Origin: Yamadazyma tenuis
Lineage: Eukaryota; Ascomycota; Pichiomycetes; Serinales; Debaryomycetaceae
Assembly (NCBI RefSeq): GCF_029203305.1
Contig: NC_089461.1
Span: 1,488,001 to 1,552,000, forward strand
Reading direction: 5' to 3'
Length of the DNA stretch: 64,000 nucleotides
The position numbers and the translations under genes were made by a program. Each line of letters begins with the position of its first letter. Within the stretch, counting starts at the first letter, position 1. The notes below the pieces were generated by a model. It searched no databases. It was not told the DNA's origin and was given only the letters and a program-made list of their open reading frames with translations. Shown here one piece after another: positions 54,550 through 63,939 of the stretch.

Positions 54550-57500
54550 TTAATAGTCTAGGGTATGGCTGATGGGGAAATCATTTATCTTTGGAACAGG
54601 AATTTCAGGAATCAAGTAGATTTCTCCACTATCATCGATTCTTTCTCTGTCTCTTTCTTCCATCTTGTAAATTTCTTCACAATTTTGTTTCAAGAATTCC
54701 ACCAACTCGAGCCAGTTCTTTTGAAGTTGGTATGCTTTTTCTTTCATGTTCCTTCGGATCAACGCTTCGATTAACTTAATGGCATCAGGCTGAGTTTGTT
54801 CCATTCTGTCGATTAAACGCCCGACTGACCTGATAAGGTATTCTTCTTCATAAATAGTACCTTTTCTCCCCTTGGCCTTCTTCCTTTCTTCTCTCTTACG
54901 ATTCTTAGAAGATCTTCTAGATGCACCTGTTTTGGCAGTCCCAGCAGTTTTCCCGGTATATCTGGTGAAGAAGGATGGGGCTGTAGATGTTTCAGATGGA
55001 GCAATAGACACATTATCAGGGACATCAAGGTCTTCATTTGGAATTCCATAAAAGCCATATGGATCTTCGGCCTTCTTCGCTCTCAACTCTCTTAATCTTC
55101 TTAATTGGGAGTTCAATTGTCCCTTGAAGTCAGCAAGAAGTTCGGCCACAGAACCAAATCCTTCATTCAACTGAGAGTCGACAATACTTTCCACTAACTC
55201 GGGTTGTTTTTCTTTGACTGCCAAAAGAATTGCCATATCGTAGTTGTAATGCTTACAGTATAATCTCATAGCCTCATTGACATTATTCAAAAAGTTGTAC
55301 TGAATGAACCCAGCCTCCGAGTATCTGTGATCCTGTACTAACCCATCACTCAATGATTCACAAGACTCTACTAACTTATCTTCGGCGAAAGAAGGATTGG
55401 TAGCAATAGATAAAGCTTCTTTCCAGTTTTTGCTGAAAATATAACATTCGAGAGCTTCTTCCAATTCTCCCAACGATTCGAAACTGAACCCAGCTTCGGC
55501 ATAGTTCTTCTCGTTACGTAAATGCTGGGCAAACATGTGCAAGGTCTCGTTGTACCTTTCCTTGTTATTTTCGTAGTTGTAGATGTATAAGGCTTTCTTA
55601 TACAATGTGTGCTCAATTACATAGTCATCAAACTCACTTTTAGATTTGTCTCCTAATTGGTACAACCAGTCAAGGGCCTTCTCATAATTCTTCAAGTGGT
55701 CATCAATTAAGAACTCCTTTCTCTTTGAGGGTTGAATATGCAAGTTTTGTAGAAAAGGCAAGTATTCCTTTGGATCCTTTTGAGACTGTTGCGCAATAAC
55801 TAATGACAATTTGACATCGTATAATCCCAATGCAGTATTGTACAACTTGTTAACATCCAGTAAGAAACACAAGTGGATTACTGATTGTTCAATTTGCTCA
55901 GCAGATTTGAATGTTCCGATCAATTTCAAGGAGTCTGACAAGTTTGGTGGTTTTTGACATGCATACGCAGTTAAGATGGTTTGCAAATATTTGTCGAAGT
56001 ATACCGGTTTTTGAAGAACTGCCAAAACCGCCTCGCACACTTTATTAACCTTAGAGTCCTTGTTGTAAATGTTCTTGTCTTTGTTTTCTATGACTTTTCG
56101 GTGATTTTCAATGCCATTAACTTGTAGAGCTTGAAACTCATTCATCAACTCAGAATTATCTGATTCCTTCAAAGTATCTTTGTACTTGGTTAATGTGACA
56201 TCTTCTTCATGTAACCCAGAGACAAATAAATCAAGGTAGTCCACTTTTTCAATCTGCTTGACAAAACTTTCCAAGTTGTTTAAGAACAATGATGGATCGT
56301 AATCATATAAAATGTCCAAATCGATTCTGTGAACTCTGCAAGCCAAAAATGCTTGTTTGTAGTCTTTGGCTTGAATGAACTTACGAACTCCCGATAACAC
56401 CATGATTCTTGGGTTGATGGTTTCCAAGTTTCCCCTTGGAGCTTGTAAAACCACCGAATATGTTGAAGGTATTATCGATACGAGAATAGAACCTCTTTCG
56501 ATTTGTCGTATTCTTTCATCAACAAGTTGGTTCTCAAACTCAGAGTTGAAAATATCGTATTTGTAGTTATCAGTGGCAGAATCCAAGTGTATGAAACAAA
56601 GCTTGGATTGGGCAGTTGTGAACAACAAATGAGATTCTGTCACCTTGATAGAAGTAACACCCACGGCCACTTGGGTGTCGTTGGCGAACAACTTACCATT
56701 GGCCGAGATTCCAAAAGCTGTTAAAGTTCCCGTTGCATTAACCACAACTTCTAGATCACGGCATAATTGTGGGAAACTTACCACATCTGTGATAGTCAAC
56801 GACTCATCGATCTGAGAGACTGAACCAGTAATCGACTCCAAGATCAATGCGTTGAAGTCTGATCTAGCTCTGATCAAAACCACTTTGGTTTCAAAGTCAA
56901 AAGCATCCAAAAATACTGCATTCTTTAAGTTGGAAACATCGTAAATTATGACCTTGGAGTAGTTCACTCCGTCAACTAAAACTCCCAAAAGTGAGTTGTT
57001 GATAAATGCCACTTGTTTGATAAACTCATCTGGTCCTAGAAACTCGGACCTGCTGATAGTTGAAACAACCTTGGGGTGTTTACTCTTCAACAGATTGACC
57101 CTCATATAGCTCAAAATAACGTCTCCAGAACTAGTGGATAGAGCGTAATATTCGTTATTCTTGCTGATAGCCAGGTCGTTGATGTTGAAAGACCCAATAT
57201 CCAATTCTCTGAAAGATGCTGGAGGTGGAACATTGGCAATTCCGAAAGGTGTTAATTTGATTTGAGAACCGTCAGTCACCAAAGAAATACCAATATCATC
57301 TCCCAAGATAGTTGGTCCAGAACTAACTTTGTAGGCAAGATCGACAATAGAAACTCCTTCCATAGACGTACCAATCATTAAATGGAGAGGCTTTTCTGGG
57401 TGAAATTGAATGAACAGAACCGTGTTAAACTCATTAGTCTGGTTGACAAATATCTCCTGTTTTAAATACCAATGGTAGTTTTTGGTTGTCCATAATTGGA

Positions 57501-58620
57501 CTCTATCATACAATTGAAAAGCCAATAATTCTGAGTCACTAGACCACTGGATATCCGAAATCAGTTCGAAACTAGAATCTAATCTTGTATTAAACTCGCC
57601 TCTTCTCAATCCGTTTCTCTCATAAAATATCACATCCAATTGGGCATTTCCTTCTTCTGTGATATGTCTGGCAGTAGAGGCAATTAGGGAGCCTTGTGGC
57701 TTCCAGGCCAAGTTATGTTCTAACCCATCAATAGCTTCTGAAACAGAGTCCAATTCTCCGTCCCTATTGAACACTCTGATGACTCTTCTGGCATACATTT
57801 CGTCCGTATCTTCAATTATGACTTCCTCCTTCGTAATAACACTGAAAAATTCACAGTCCCCTCTCCAGCTGATTTTGCAAGACAGGTTATCGAACTCGGA
57901 AATAGTTCCTTGTTGAATTTGGGCAACAGTAGGATCTCTAAATTGAGAACTGTCATCTTTAAGATCCAATCCAGCATGTTTCAACGCTTCTTTTTCTCTT
58001 TCCAAAGCTCTGGCTCCTTTACCTCTGAATTGAGTTTCAGCTTTCCCCCAACCCACTGAGACGTGTTTGGCTTTAGAAATCTTGATATCATTGGGATTCA
58101 ACATCTTCTCTACAATGGGTTCAAAAGACCTCGAAAGAAGAATCAAGTTGTTTTCTTGAGTCAATAAACTTAAAGTTTCCTCATCTGGGGACCAGCTGGC
58201 AGTCTTCAACCCCACGTCAATTGATCCAACAATTTCAATAATTGAACTATCGGGATCCAAGTTACTAAGATCATAAGTGATCAGGATGATATCTCCATTG
58301 TCGTAAATTAAAATCAACTGGGACATTTCGACAAAGTGTGTGAATGATATAAGTGAAGAATTTGGGTCTGAAATAGGAAAATTTGCCAACAAGTTGACGT
58401 CTCCTGTCTTTAAGTACTGTTGGATCTCAATGATGCCTTCATTGATCAAAGTTAATGCAAAAGTAATGGAGTCGGAAACTACATCGAACACAGCCTTATA
58501 CGAAACATTTTCTGGCCCTGTTTCAGGATAGTATTGGGAACTAGGTACGATATTTCCTTTGTTGAGTATGACCAAGTTCCTCATTATGGATAGATATGAT
58601 GATAATTTTTTTCGAGACAT
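54550..58620 (-). CDS. ELP1: Elp1/Iki3, Elongator complex scaffold
   Basis: Elp1 is the largest Elongator subunit, which modifies wobble uridine (mcm5/ncm5) in tRNA. From the ATG at 58620 the protein has 1356 residues. The frame runs 15 codons further to TTG 58665. An inner ATG at 58584 begins MRNLVILNKG, exactly where animal ELP1 starts, and is a serious alternative (1344 residues). Two WD40 propellers fill the N-terminal half (VGWGKAETQFRGKGARALERE, NYHWYLKQEIF, ERGSILVSIIPSTYSVVLQ, RGNLETINPRIMVL). A TPR-like solenoid follows. The C-terminus holds FFTRYTGKTAGTAKTGASRR and a basic tRNA-binding stretch, then KGTIYEEEYLIRSVGRLIDR. Length and order match yeast Iki3 (1349). Confidence 0.96.
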   Translation of the reverse strand: MSRKKLSSYLSIMRNLVILNKGNIVPSSQYYPETGPENVSYKAVFDVVSDSITFALTLINEGIIEIQQYLKTGDVNLLANFPISDPNSSLISFTHFVEMSQLILIYDNGDIILITYDLSNLDPDSSIIEIVGSIDVGLKTASWSPDEETLSLLTQENNLILLSRSFEPIVEKMLNPNDIKISKAKHVSVGWGKAETQFRGKGARALEREKEALKHAGLDLKDDSSQFRDPTVAQIQQGTISEFDNLSCKISWRGDCEFFSVITKEEVIIEDTDEMYARRVIRVFNRDGELDSVSEAIDGLEHNLAWKPQGSLIASTARHITEEGNAQLDVIFYERNGLRRGEFNTRLDSSFELISDIQWSSDSELLAFQLYDRVQLWTTKNYHWYLKQEIFVNQTNEFNTVLFIQFHPEKPLHLMIGTSMEGVSIVDLAYKVSSGPTILGDDIGISLVTDGSQIKLTPFGIANVPPPASFRELDIGSFNINDLAISKNNEYYALSTSSGDVILSYMRVNLLKSKHPKVVSTISRSEFLGPDEFIKQVAFINNSLLGVLVDGVNYSKVIIYDVSNLKNAVFLDAFDFETKVVLIRARSDFNALILESITGSVSQIDESLTITDVVSFPQLCRDLEVVVNATGTLTAFGISANGKLFANDTQVAVGVTSIKVTESHLLFTTAQSKLCFIHLDSATDNYKYDIFNSEFENQLVDERIRQIERGSILVSIIPSTYSVVLQAPRGNLETINPRIMVLSGVRKFIQAKDYKQAFLACRVHRIDLDILYDYDPSLFLNNLESFVKQIEKVDYLDLFVSGLHEEDVTLTKYKDTLKESDNSELMNEFQALQVNGIENHRKVIENKDKNIYNKDSKVNKVCEAVLAVLQKPVYFDKYLQTILTAYACQKPPNLSDSLKLIGTFKSAEQIEQSVIHLCFLLDVNKLYNTALGLYDVKLSLVIAQQSQKDPKEYLPFLQNLHIQPSKRKEFLIDDHLKNYEKALDWLYQLGDKSKSEFDDYVIEHTLYKKALYIYNYENNKERYNETLHMFAQHLRNEKNYAEAGFSFESLGELEEALECYIFSKNWKEALSIATNPSFAEDKLVESCESLSDGLVQDHRYSEAGFIQYNFLNNVNEAMRLYCKHYNYDMAILLAVKEKQPELVESIVDSQLNEGFGSVAELLADFKGQLNSQLRRLRELRAKKAEDPYGFYGIPNEDLDVPDNVSIAPSETSTAPSFFTRYTGKTAGTAKTGASRRSSKNRKREERKKAKGRKGTIYEEEYLIRSVGRLIDRMEQTQPDAIKLIEALIRRNMKEKAYQLQKNWLELVEFLKQNCEEIYKMEERDRERIDDSGEIYLIPEIPVPKINDFPISHTLDY

Positions 58621-58628
58621 CTCATCGC
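58618..58628 (-). promoter_or_regulatory. PAC-like sequence at the ELP1 5' end
   Basis: On the minus strand GCGATGAGATG contains the PAC core CGATGAG and runs into the ATG at 58620. If it works as a promoter element, initiation would more likely use the ATG at 58584, 36 bp downstream. The same bases form part of TCGCGA (58625-58630). Confidence 0.35.
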
Positions 58629-58752
58629 GAAGACGCAAGACATTTTGGCGCGACAGGGGACCCAAGATGGTGGTAGATATTAACGCGCGTGTCGAACAAT
58701 CCAGTGACCCATGTCAACCATAGATCTAGAGGAAGCATATATTTTTACCTAT

Positions 58753-59430
58753 TTAACTGCTCTGTCCAATTAAGCTAGTAATTGAGTTTTTCACCGCTAA
58801 GTTGGGATATAATTGAGCCGGCTTCAAAGTTTCCCTAGTGATGGGATCAAAGTTTCCATTTCGATCCAAATGGTCTAGAATGATAGCTTTTTCGTAGGTA
58901 ATCCCACCAGGAGTCACCACAGGATCTTGAAATACCTCGTACGACAAAGGGTCAACTAAATCGTCGGGAACATCATCTAAAGGTCTATAGACATGAGATG
59001 CAGTGCTGGATGATGCTATCTTAGCTTTAGCTTTGGACAATAAGCCGTTTGTGTGGTCATTTTTCATCATCAGCAAAACGTCATCGTATTCTCTCAAGAA
59101 TCGCTTGTTTAGTTGCAAAAGCTGTTTGTAGTATGTAACATTGGTGGTGTAATTATGTTTTTGTTTAAGGGCATTGAGCAGGTCTGTATTGGATTTTTCA
59201 ATCATCTTGAAGAGCTTGTAGAGCACTATGTTCCGAGTGAATGCCTTGTTTTGTGAATTGTATGCTTTTATCTGTTCTTTCACAAGTTGAATATCTTTGT
59301 AGACATACTTGGAAATAGTTGCCGGGGATCCTTTGACCAATTGACGGTTTTGTTCAATTTCCATTTGTGCTTTTTCCCAGTAAGATGGTGATAAGAATGA
59401 ACTTGACAAAGCAGATCTTAAATGGTTCAT
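58753..59430 (-). CDS. CHIP-like U-box E3 ubiquitin ligase without TPR domain
   Basis: This 225-residue protein ends in a U-box at about 154-224: VPDDLVDPLSYEVFQDPVV, TPGGITYEKAIILDHL, then FDPITRETLKPAQLYPNLAV. The pattern is closest to metazoan CHIP/STUB1 (IPD-L, TPSGITY, HFDPVTR, LIPNLAMK) rather than to Prp19, Ufd2 or Ubox-cyclophilins. The N-terminal 150 residues are helical and charged, compatible with the CHIP dimerisation hairpin, but I see no TPR motifs. S. cerevisiae has no CHIP orthologue. The ATG at 59430 is clean, and no upstream exon coding TPRs is visible. A role in chaperone-linked protein quality control is inferred from the U-box type only. Confidence 0.72.
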   Translation of the reverse strand: MNHLRSALSSSFLSPSYWEKAQMEIEQNRQLVKGSPATISKYVYKDIQLVKEQIKAYNSQNKAFTRNIVLYKLFKMIEKSNTDLLNALKQKHNYTTNVTYYKQLLQLNKRFLREYDDVLLMMKNDHTNGLLSKAKAKIASSSTASHVYRPLDDVPDDLVDPLSYEVFQDPVVTPGGITYEKAIILDHLDRNGNFDPITRETLKPAQLYPNLAVKNSITSLIGQSS

Positions 59431-60693
59431 CAGGATGTAAAGAGTTTGTGGCTGGTTGTTACGGTAGAGTTTTATATGACCGAAGATCTGAGAATATCTT
59501 GAAAATAGACAAACTCATAACCTAGCTGTTGCTGTGATCTAATTCCTGCGTTTTCACAATCGTGATATTGCTGTCATCCAAGATACCAGGAAAAGACACT
59601 AATTTCCAAACTGTTGCCTGAAATAGCAGCTCAGAAATGAGATCAACTGTACTTAGCAATCAAGTAGTGAATTACGTAAATGCAAACTGAGACACAAGTA
59701 TTATGTCCGCATTAGGTAGCAAAACTAGGTTAGCAATTTCCGGAACATCATGCCAACCTCAATCTTACCATCACGAGCAGTTGTCTTAGGGTCATAGGTT
59801 GGAATTCGTCCAGACACGAAGTGGATTGGTCTAAAGGATACTTCCAGTAGTGCCCAATCAGATCAATTAGGAACAAACAACTCGATGGCCCATTAGCAAA
59901 ACCACGGTGCTACGACGCAAGTTCGCATTGAAGACTACACACAGTCTAATATTCCACGGGTATTAGCCCAGACCTTTAAACATTGCCATATTCAAATTAA
60001 AATTATCAACTCACGGGACCTCTACATGCAACTTCCAGAGTTAGCCGATTCCAAACCTAGAACAAAGCTTAATTCATCGGGTTTAACTTTTCAGTATCTT
60101 GTCGCCTATATCTAACCTCACATTAACTGGAAACCCAAATGTAGTGTGTGCCTGAACCGGGGAAAAAAGTGAAACATTGGCCACCCAACGAAGGTGGGCC
60201 AATAATCACCGGGTACATACACAGGTACAATTTCCTAGACAAATCCGGAGTCCGCGATGCACATCCTGGATGTATGTAGCTAAGGGCGTTGTCCTTGTAC
60301 GGCCACCTACCAAGGACTTCCTCAAACAGTAAACAGGTTGTTAATCATGGCTCCTGAGCAATCAAAGTGCCGGCAATTGCCATGGTAGTAAAAAAAAAAC
60401 ATTCTTGAACATGGAGAGATTTACGAACACAAAACGAGATTTAGTCCAGTGTTTTGAAAGCAATTTTATATTCAAGTGCACTTGCCACGATTTGAGGAAA
60501 ATTTTGTTAATTAGCCCCCTTCACAAATTTCTCTATCCACATCACATTTGTTACCTTTCACTTTTTACTATTGTGACTATTCTATAAGTCTCCAATTAAT
60601 CTAGCTCCTTTTCTATAGATCCTGACATCCCAGAAAGACCTGCCCATAGATAAAGCCCTTTTCAACTGCCAAACTCCACCACCACGAAATACA
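59431..60693. other. 1.26-kb divergent region before the Medusa-type regulator
   Basis: No gene is seen. A frame at 60405-60587 has no ATG at its head and no family resemblance. The region contains an imperfect inverted repeat TTGGCCACCC / GGTGGGCCAA at 60177-60202, CGG-N3-CCG at 60246-60254, a 13-bp odd palindrome ACATCC-T-GGATGT at 60261-60273 and a run of ten A at about 60390. Such length and density of short palindromes suit the promoter of a regulated transcription factor gene (60694). No tRNA was found by eye. Confidence 0.5.
60246..60273. promoter_or_regulatory. Two adjacent palindromes (CGG-N3-CCG and ACATCC-T-GGATGT)
   Basis: CGGAGTCCG at 60246-60254 has the inverted CGG layout recognised by zinc-cluster factors. 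ACATCCTGGATGT at 60261-60273 is a perfect 6-bp inverted repeat around one base. They lie about 420-450 bp upstream of the 60694 ATG. The binding factors are unknown. Confidence 0.35.
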
Positions 60694-62715
60694 ATGGCAG
60701 ACAGCTTGCCTCGCCTAGTAAGGACCTCCTCCTTACATCCAGAGTTTATCAGACAAAACCTTGGTCTCGTCAACACTCCCATAAAGCTCTTGTTTGATAA
60801 AGACACCAGCACCGTGACGGAGAATTGGACGGAAGAAGAAGTCAGACAACAACGACGTCTCGTGAAGTTTGAATTTGTCAGTCTAACCAATGCTGATTTT
60901 CTTGTAAATTTCAAGCCCATCCCCAAGTCGGAGTTTACCAACGACACACCCATAATCTCGTGTATCTACTGGCAGGAGAAAGATCTTCATATCGTCACCT
61001 CGGTTGATATCATTTTACTTCTTGAGTTCTTGATCCAGCAAAGTTTTTCAATCGAAGAAAAAAATAGGATCAGAAGAAACCTTCAAAGTTTACAGCCTTT
61101 GACCATAACCAGGTCCAACAAGAACTATGAGCGGTTTTTCCAGCTTATTATGTCCATGGAAGATCCGAGACCCAGAAATATCGAGAAGGATCTCAAGGTT
61201 TTCAAGTGGACTGATTTGTGCAGCGCCTTAAACAAAGTCATATCCAAATATTGTTCAAGAGCAAATGCCAGTGATAATCCTATCTCCAATACAGAGGCCA
61301 TAGGCCTCAACTCAACGACCGCTACGCCCACATATCATCCAACTAACGCCCACACAAATCTAATTACCTCCATGTCACCAACAGACGATAAACTTACACC
61401 GGTGCCAGGAGCAGCCGATACGTTTCTCCCTCTTGAACGAATCAAAGTAATGAGGAAAAAACTGCAAACTGGAATCCCTAGCACCAATCTTTATTTCAGT
61501 ACGCATCTTCAAAATAAGCATAAAGTTTACCAAAACGGAATTGCTCCAACTGACCCGGTACCCTTGAAGCAACGGCACATGGATACTGCAGCGCCCGCTA
61601 TTGTCTCAGGCAGTGCCATTTCTACTCCAGTGGCCAATCCGAGTTCTGAAAACGGACCCCCCAATGTGGCTAGTGCTATTTCTACTCCCGTTACCAATTC
61701 GAATTCTGAAAATGGACCACCCAATGTGGCTAGTGCCATTGTGGCTGGGAATGATTTCACCGTCGTCAAACCCGAGCGCATAAGCGAAGACCAAATCGAA
61801 ATTAACAACGAATCTTCGGGTATCGAGTATGATTCAGCTGACTCTCCGGATTCGGGAACCATGGCTGTTTCGTCTTCTGATGACCAAATTGAAAAATCGG
61901 GAACCAATTTACTGAAGAACTCCAATTCGGCTGATGATGAATACATGGGAGATGATGAGTTTGCAAGTACCTCTTTCGACAATGTCTCAAAGTCCGATGT
62001 CAGCTCTATTAAGGCCAATCCTGGTTCATACAAGGCAAATTCGAAGGATTTTGAATCGAAGTATGCGAAGCGAAGTTCGAGAAATGGTCCTACCTTAACT
62101 CTTGAAAACCCCGTAAAAAAGGGTTTGTTGTTTAAAGGACCTAAAGAATCTTACAGTGGAGGTAGTGGATCACGGTCTTCGGGTGTGTTCAGTGATAGAA
62201 AAAATACTTACCTCGGTCAAAACACCGGGGTAACCAGTGTGGACAACGGAAGTGATAACTTTAAAGTAAACAAAAGTGGATATACCCTCAATAGGCATAA
62301 TGATCCTTTCAATAGTATCAGCAAATTTGCCCAAGACCAAAGTGACCGGATCTTTGGCCATAAAAACCAACCTGTACAATACCCATCTAGTGACCAACCC
62401 TACTATCAATACCCAGATGTTTCACAGCTTCAACATGTGGATAATGGGCCAAAGTTGACTATGGGAGGTGTTTCCAAGGTTGGTTCAGGACCAACCCAAC
62501 CTCAAAGTGATATCAAATTACCTTCCTTAGAGGAATACTTGATTACCAATAGGAATCACCAGCAGGATCACCAAGTGAAGTTGCCTCCTATCATCAAAAA
62601 TTCTAACCCAAACAGAAATGTTTATTCTGATACTTTGAATTCTACCAGTTTATTGCGGTATAGTGAACTGGCCGATGGTACGCGTAAACCCCATAATCAC
62701 CATTACCCTGTATAA
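60694..62715 (+). CDS. Medusa-type (DUF7082) developmental regulator
   Basis: The 673-residue protein has one conserved domain at about 25-190: LLFDKDTSTVTENWTEEEV, QRRLVKFEF, SCIYWQEKD with ITSVDIILLLEFLI, SIEEKNRIRRNLQSLQPLTI, then PRPRNIEKDLKVFKW and a KVISKY end. This pattern is that of the DUF7082 domain of Aspergillus Medusa and Magnaporthe Acr1, nuclear regulators of conidiation, adhesion and biofilm. I know this from family knowledge, and the match is by eye. The remainder is Ser/Asn-rich and disordered, with a perfect-phase 60-bp duplication (61615-61734). The ATG at 60694 is clean. What it regulates in this yeast is unknown. Confidence 0.7.
   Translation: MADSLPRLVRTSSLHPEFIRQNLGLVNTPIKLLFDKDTSTVTENWTEEEVRQQRRLVKFEFVSLTNADFLVNFKPIPKSEFTNDTPIISCIYWQEKDLHIVTSVDIILLLEFLIQQSFSIEEKNRIRRNLQSLQPLTITRSNKNYERFFQLIMSMEDPRPRNIEKDLKVFKWTDLCSALNKVISKYCSRANASDNPISNTEAIGLNSTTATPTYHPTNAHTNLITSMSPTDDKLTPVPGAADTFLPLERIKVMRKKLQTGIPSTNLYFSTHLQNKHKVYQNGIAPTDPVPLKQRHMDTAAPAIVSGSAISTPVANPSSENGPPNVASAISTPVTNSNSENGPPNVASAIVAGNDFTVVKPERISEDQIEINNESSGIEYDSADSPDSGTMAVSSSDDQIEKSGTNLLKNSNSADDEYMGDDEFASTSFDNVSKSDVSSIKANPGSYKANSKDFESKYAKRSSRNGPTLTLENPVKKGLLFKGPKESYSGGSGSRSSGVFSDRKNTYLGQNTGVTSVDNGSDNFKVNKSGYTLNRHNDPFNSISKFAQDQSDRIFGHKNQPVQYPSSDQPYYQYPDVSQLQHVDNGPKLTMGGVSKVGSGPTQPQSDIKLPSLEEYLITNRNHQQDHQVKLPPIIKNSNPNRNVYSDTLNSTSLLRYSELADGTRKPHNHHYPV
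61615..61734 (+). repeat. 60-bp tandem duplication in the Medusa-type gene
   Basis: Two in-frame 60-bp copies (61615-61674, 61675-61734) encode nearly identical 20-residue segments (AISTPVxNxxSENGPPNVAS). Differences are mostly third-position changes plus three amino-acid changes, so the duplication is not very recent. Confidence 0.85.
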
Positions 62716-62800
62716 ATTAGCTAGTATTACTAGTGTATCCTGAGCCTACCGCGTCAGAGCGTGAATGTATATTATATTATACTATGAGTATAACTCGTGT

Positions 62801-63886
62801 CTAGCTTTGGAAGTCTTTTGTACTTTTTATAGACAGATTTTGAGATCCAACTTTGACCCAATTCAAGTAGTCACTGGCTTTTTTATTGAATTGTTTTAAA
62901 GACTTATCAAAGTCATCGGTAGGAAATTCAGGTACTTTGTAGTTAATGTCGGATTGAATTAATATGTTTCTTGGTCCAATTACTTTGACAAAATTTTGAT
63001 TTCCTATCAAGTAATTTGTAGATTTAGCCTTGAACAAGCCAAAGAACTTCAATACTCGTAGGAAGTAGTCGTTGAAAGTAGTATTTGAAGTGGGTTCCAC
63101 TGGTTGTGTCTGTTCTGAAGTAGGAGTTTCATACTTAATGACACAATTTTGTAAGTCATAAGGGCCATTTACAGTAATTGCTAATAAGTTGTCCTTGTTG
63201 ACCAAGACTTCTTCATTTTCAACAAGGTTGATATTATAGATTGAGCCTTTCCCGACTACGCCAATTTGGCCCCGACCAGAAACAAGCTGGAAGTACCATT
63301 TGTACCAACCAAATAACCCTGTCCTGGTACTGGTAGGTAATTTTAGTTCTCTTGAAAATCTTTTGGAAATTTTATAGGGAAGTATGAAGTTTTTCATAAT
63401 CAAAGAATCACCAATGTAAAAGTGGGGTGAGCTTAAAAGTGCCCAATCAGTAGTTCCATCTAAGTTCAAGATAGACATCGACTTATTGTTGGTGGCGTTG
63501 GACATTTTAAACCAATTATTGGCATTTGATGTCAAAAGTAATGATATTTTGGAGGTGGACATAAGGCGTTGGTATCCCCAAGACGAAAGGGACTGTGTCA
63601 AAGAGGACGTAGACAAAGTAGAGATCCCATAAATCGATATTAATGCTCCCCTCCTTATATAGATAGGAACAGAAGCAGGTAAGTCCACAGATAATACTGA
63701 CTGGTCAATTGGAACGAGATTCGAGGCATCAAGCGAGTTGTCTTGAGATTGATCTTGGGTCAATTTGCTTACATTTTGGATGTTTTCGTTGGTTGTAATG
63801 GTCTTTCTTGTAGAAATTATAGGGAGTGATGAGGTTGATATGCTAATAGATCTAACAGACCCATAAAACACAGATAGTCTATTCAT
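62801..63886 (-). CDS. AIM24: Aim24, mitochondrial inner-membrane protein
   Basis: Aim24 is a mitochondrial protein that supports MICOS integrity and respiratory complexes in yeast. The 361-residue product starts with a Ser-rich, basic presequence (MNRLSVFYGSVRSISIST). It then shows the AIM24 beta-fold: DLPASVPIYIRRGALISIYG, STSKISLLLTSNANNWF, FILPYKISKRFSREL, then YFQLVSGRGQIGVVGKGSIYN and NKDNLLAITVNGPYD. The C-terminal helix-containing part (SDYLNWVKVGSQNL) is also typical. Length is close to S. cerevisiae Aim24 (394). The ATG is at 63886. It is convergent with the Medusa-type gene (85 bp between stops). Confidence 0.88.
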   Translation of the reverse strand: MNRLSVFYGSVRSISISTSSLPIISTRKTITTNENIQNVSKLTQDQSQDNSLDASNLVPIDQSVLSVDLPASVPIYIRRGALISIYGISTLSTSSLTQSLSSWGYQRLMSTSKISLLLTSNANNWFKMSNATNNKSMSILNLDGTTDWALLSSPHFYIGDSLIMKNFILPYKISKRFSRELKLPTSTRTGLFGWYKWYFQLVSGRGQIGVVGKGSIYNINLVENEEVLVNKDNLLAITVNGPYDLQNCVIKYETPTSEQTQPVEPTSNTTFNDYFLRVLKFFGLFKAKSTNYLIGNQNFVKVIGPRNILIQSDINYKVPEFPTDDFDKSLKQFNKKASDYLNWVKVGSQNLSIKSTKDFQS

Positions 63887-63939
63887 GTTGATGGAGAGCG
63901 TAGATTTATTATTGGATAATTCTTCTGCGACTTTTAATT

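Noticed and set aside
59431..60693. tRNA or snoRNA gene in the long spacer
   Set aside because: No B-box (GGTTCRANNCC-like) or clear box C/D arrangement was seen by eye; a covariance-model search would settle it.
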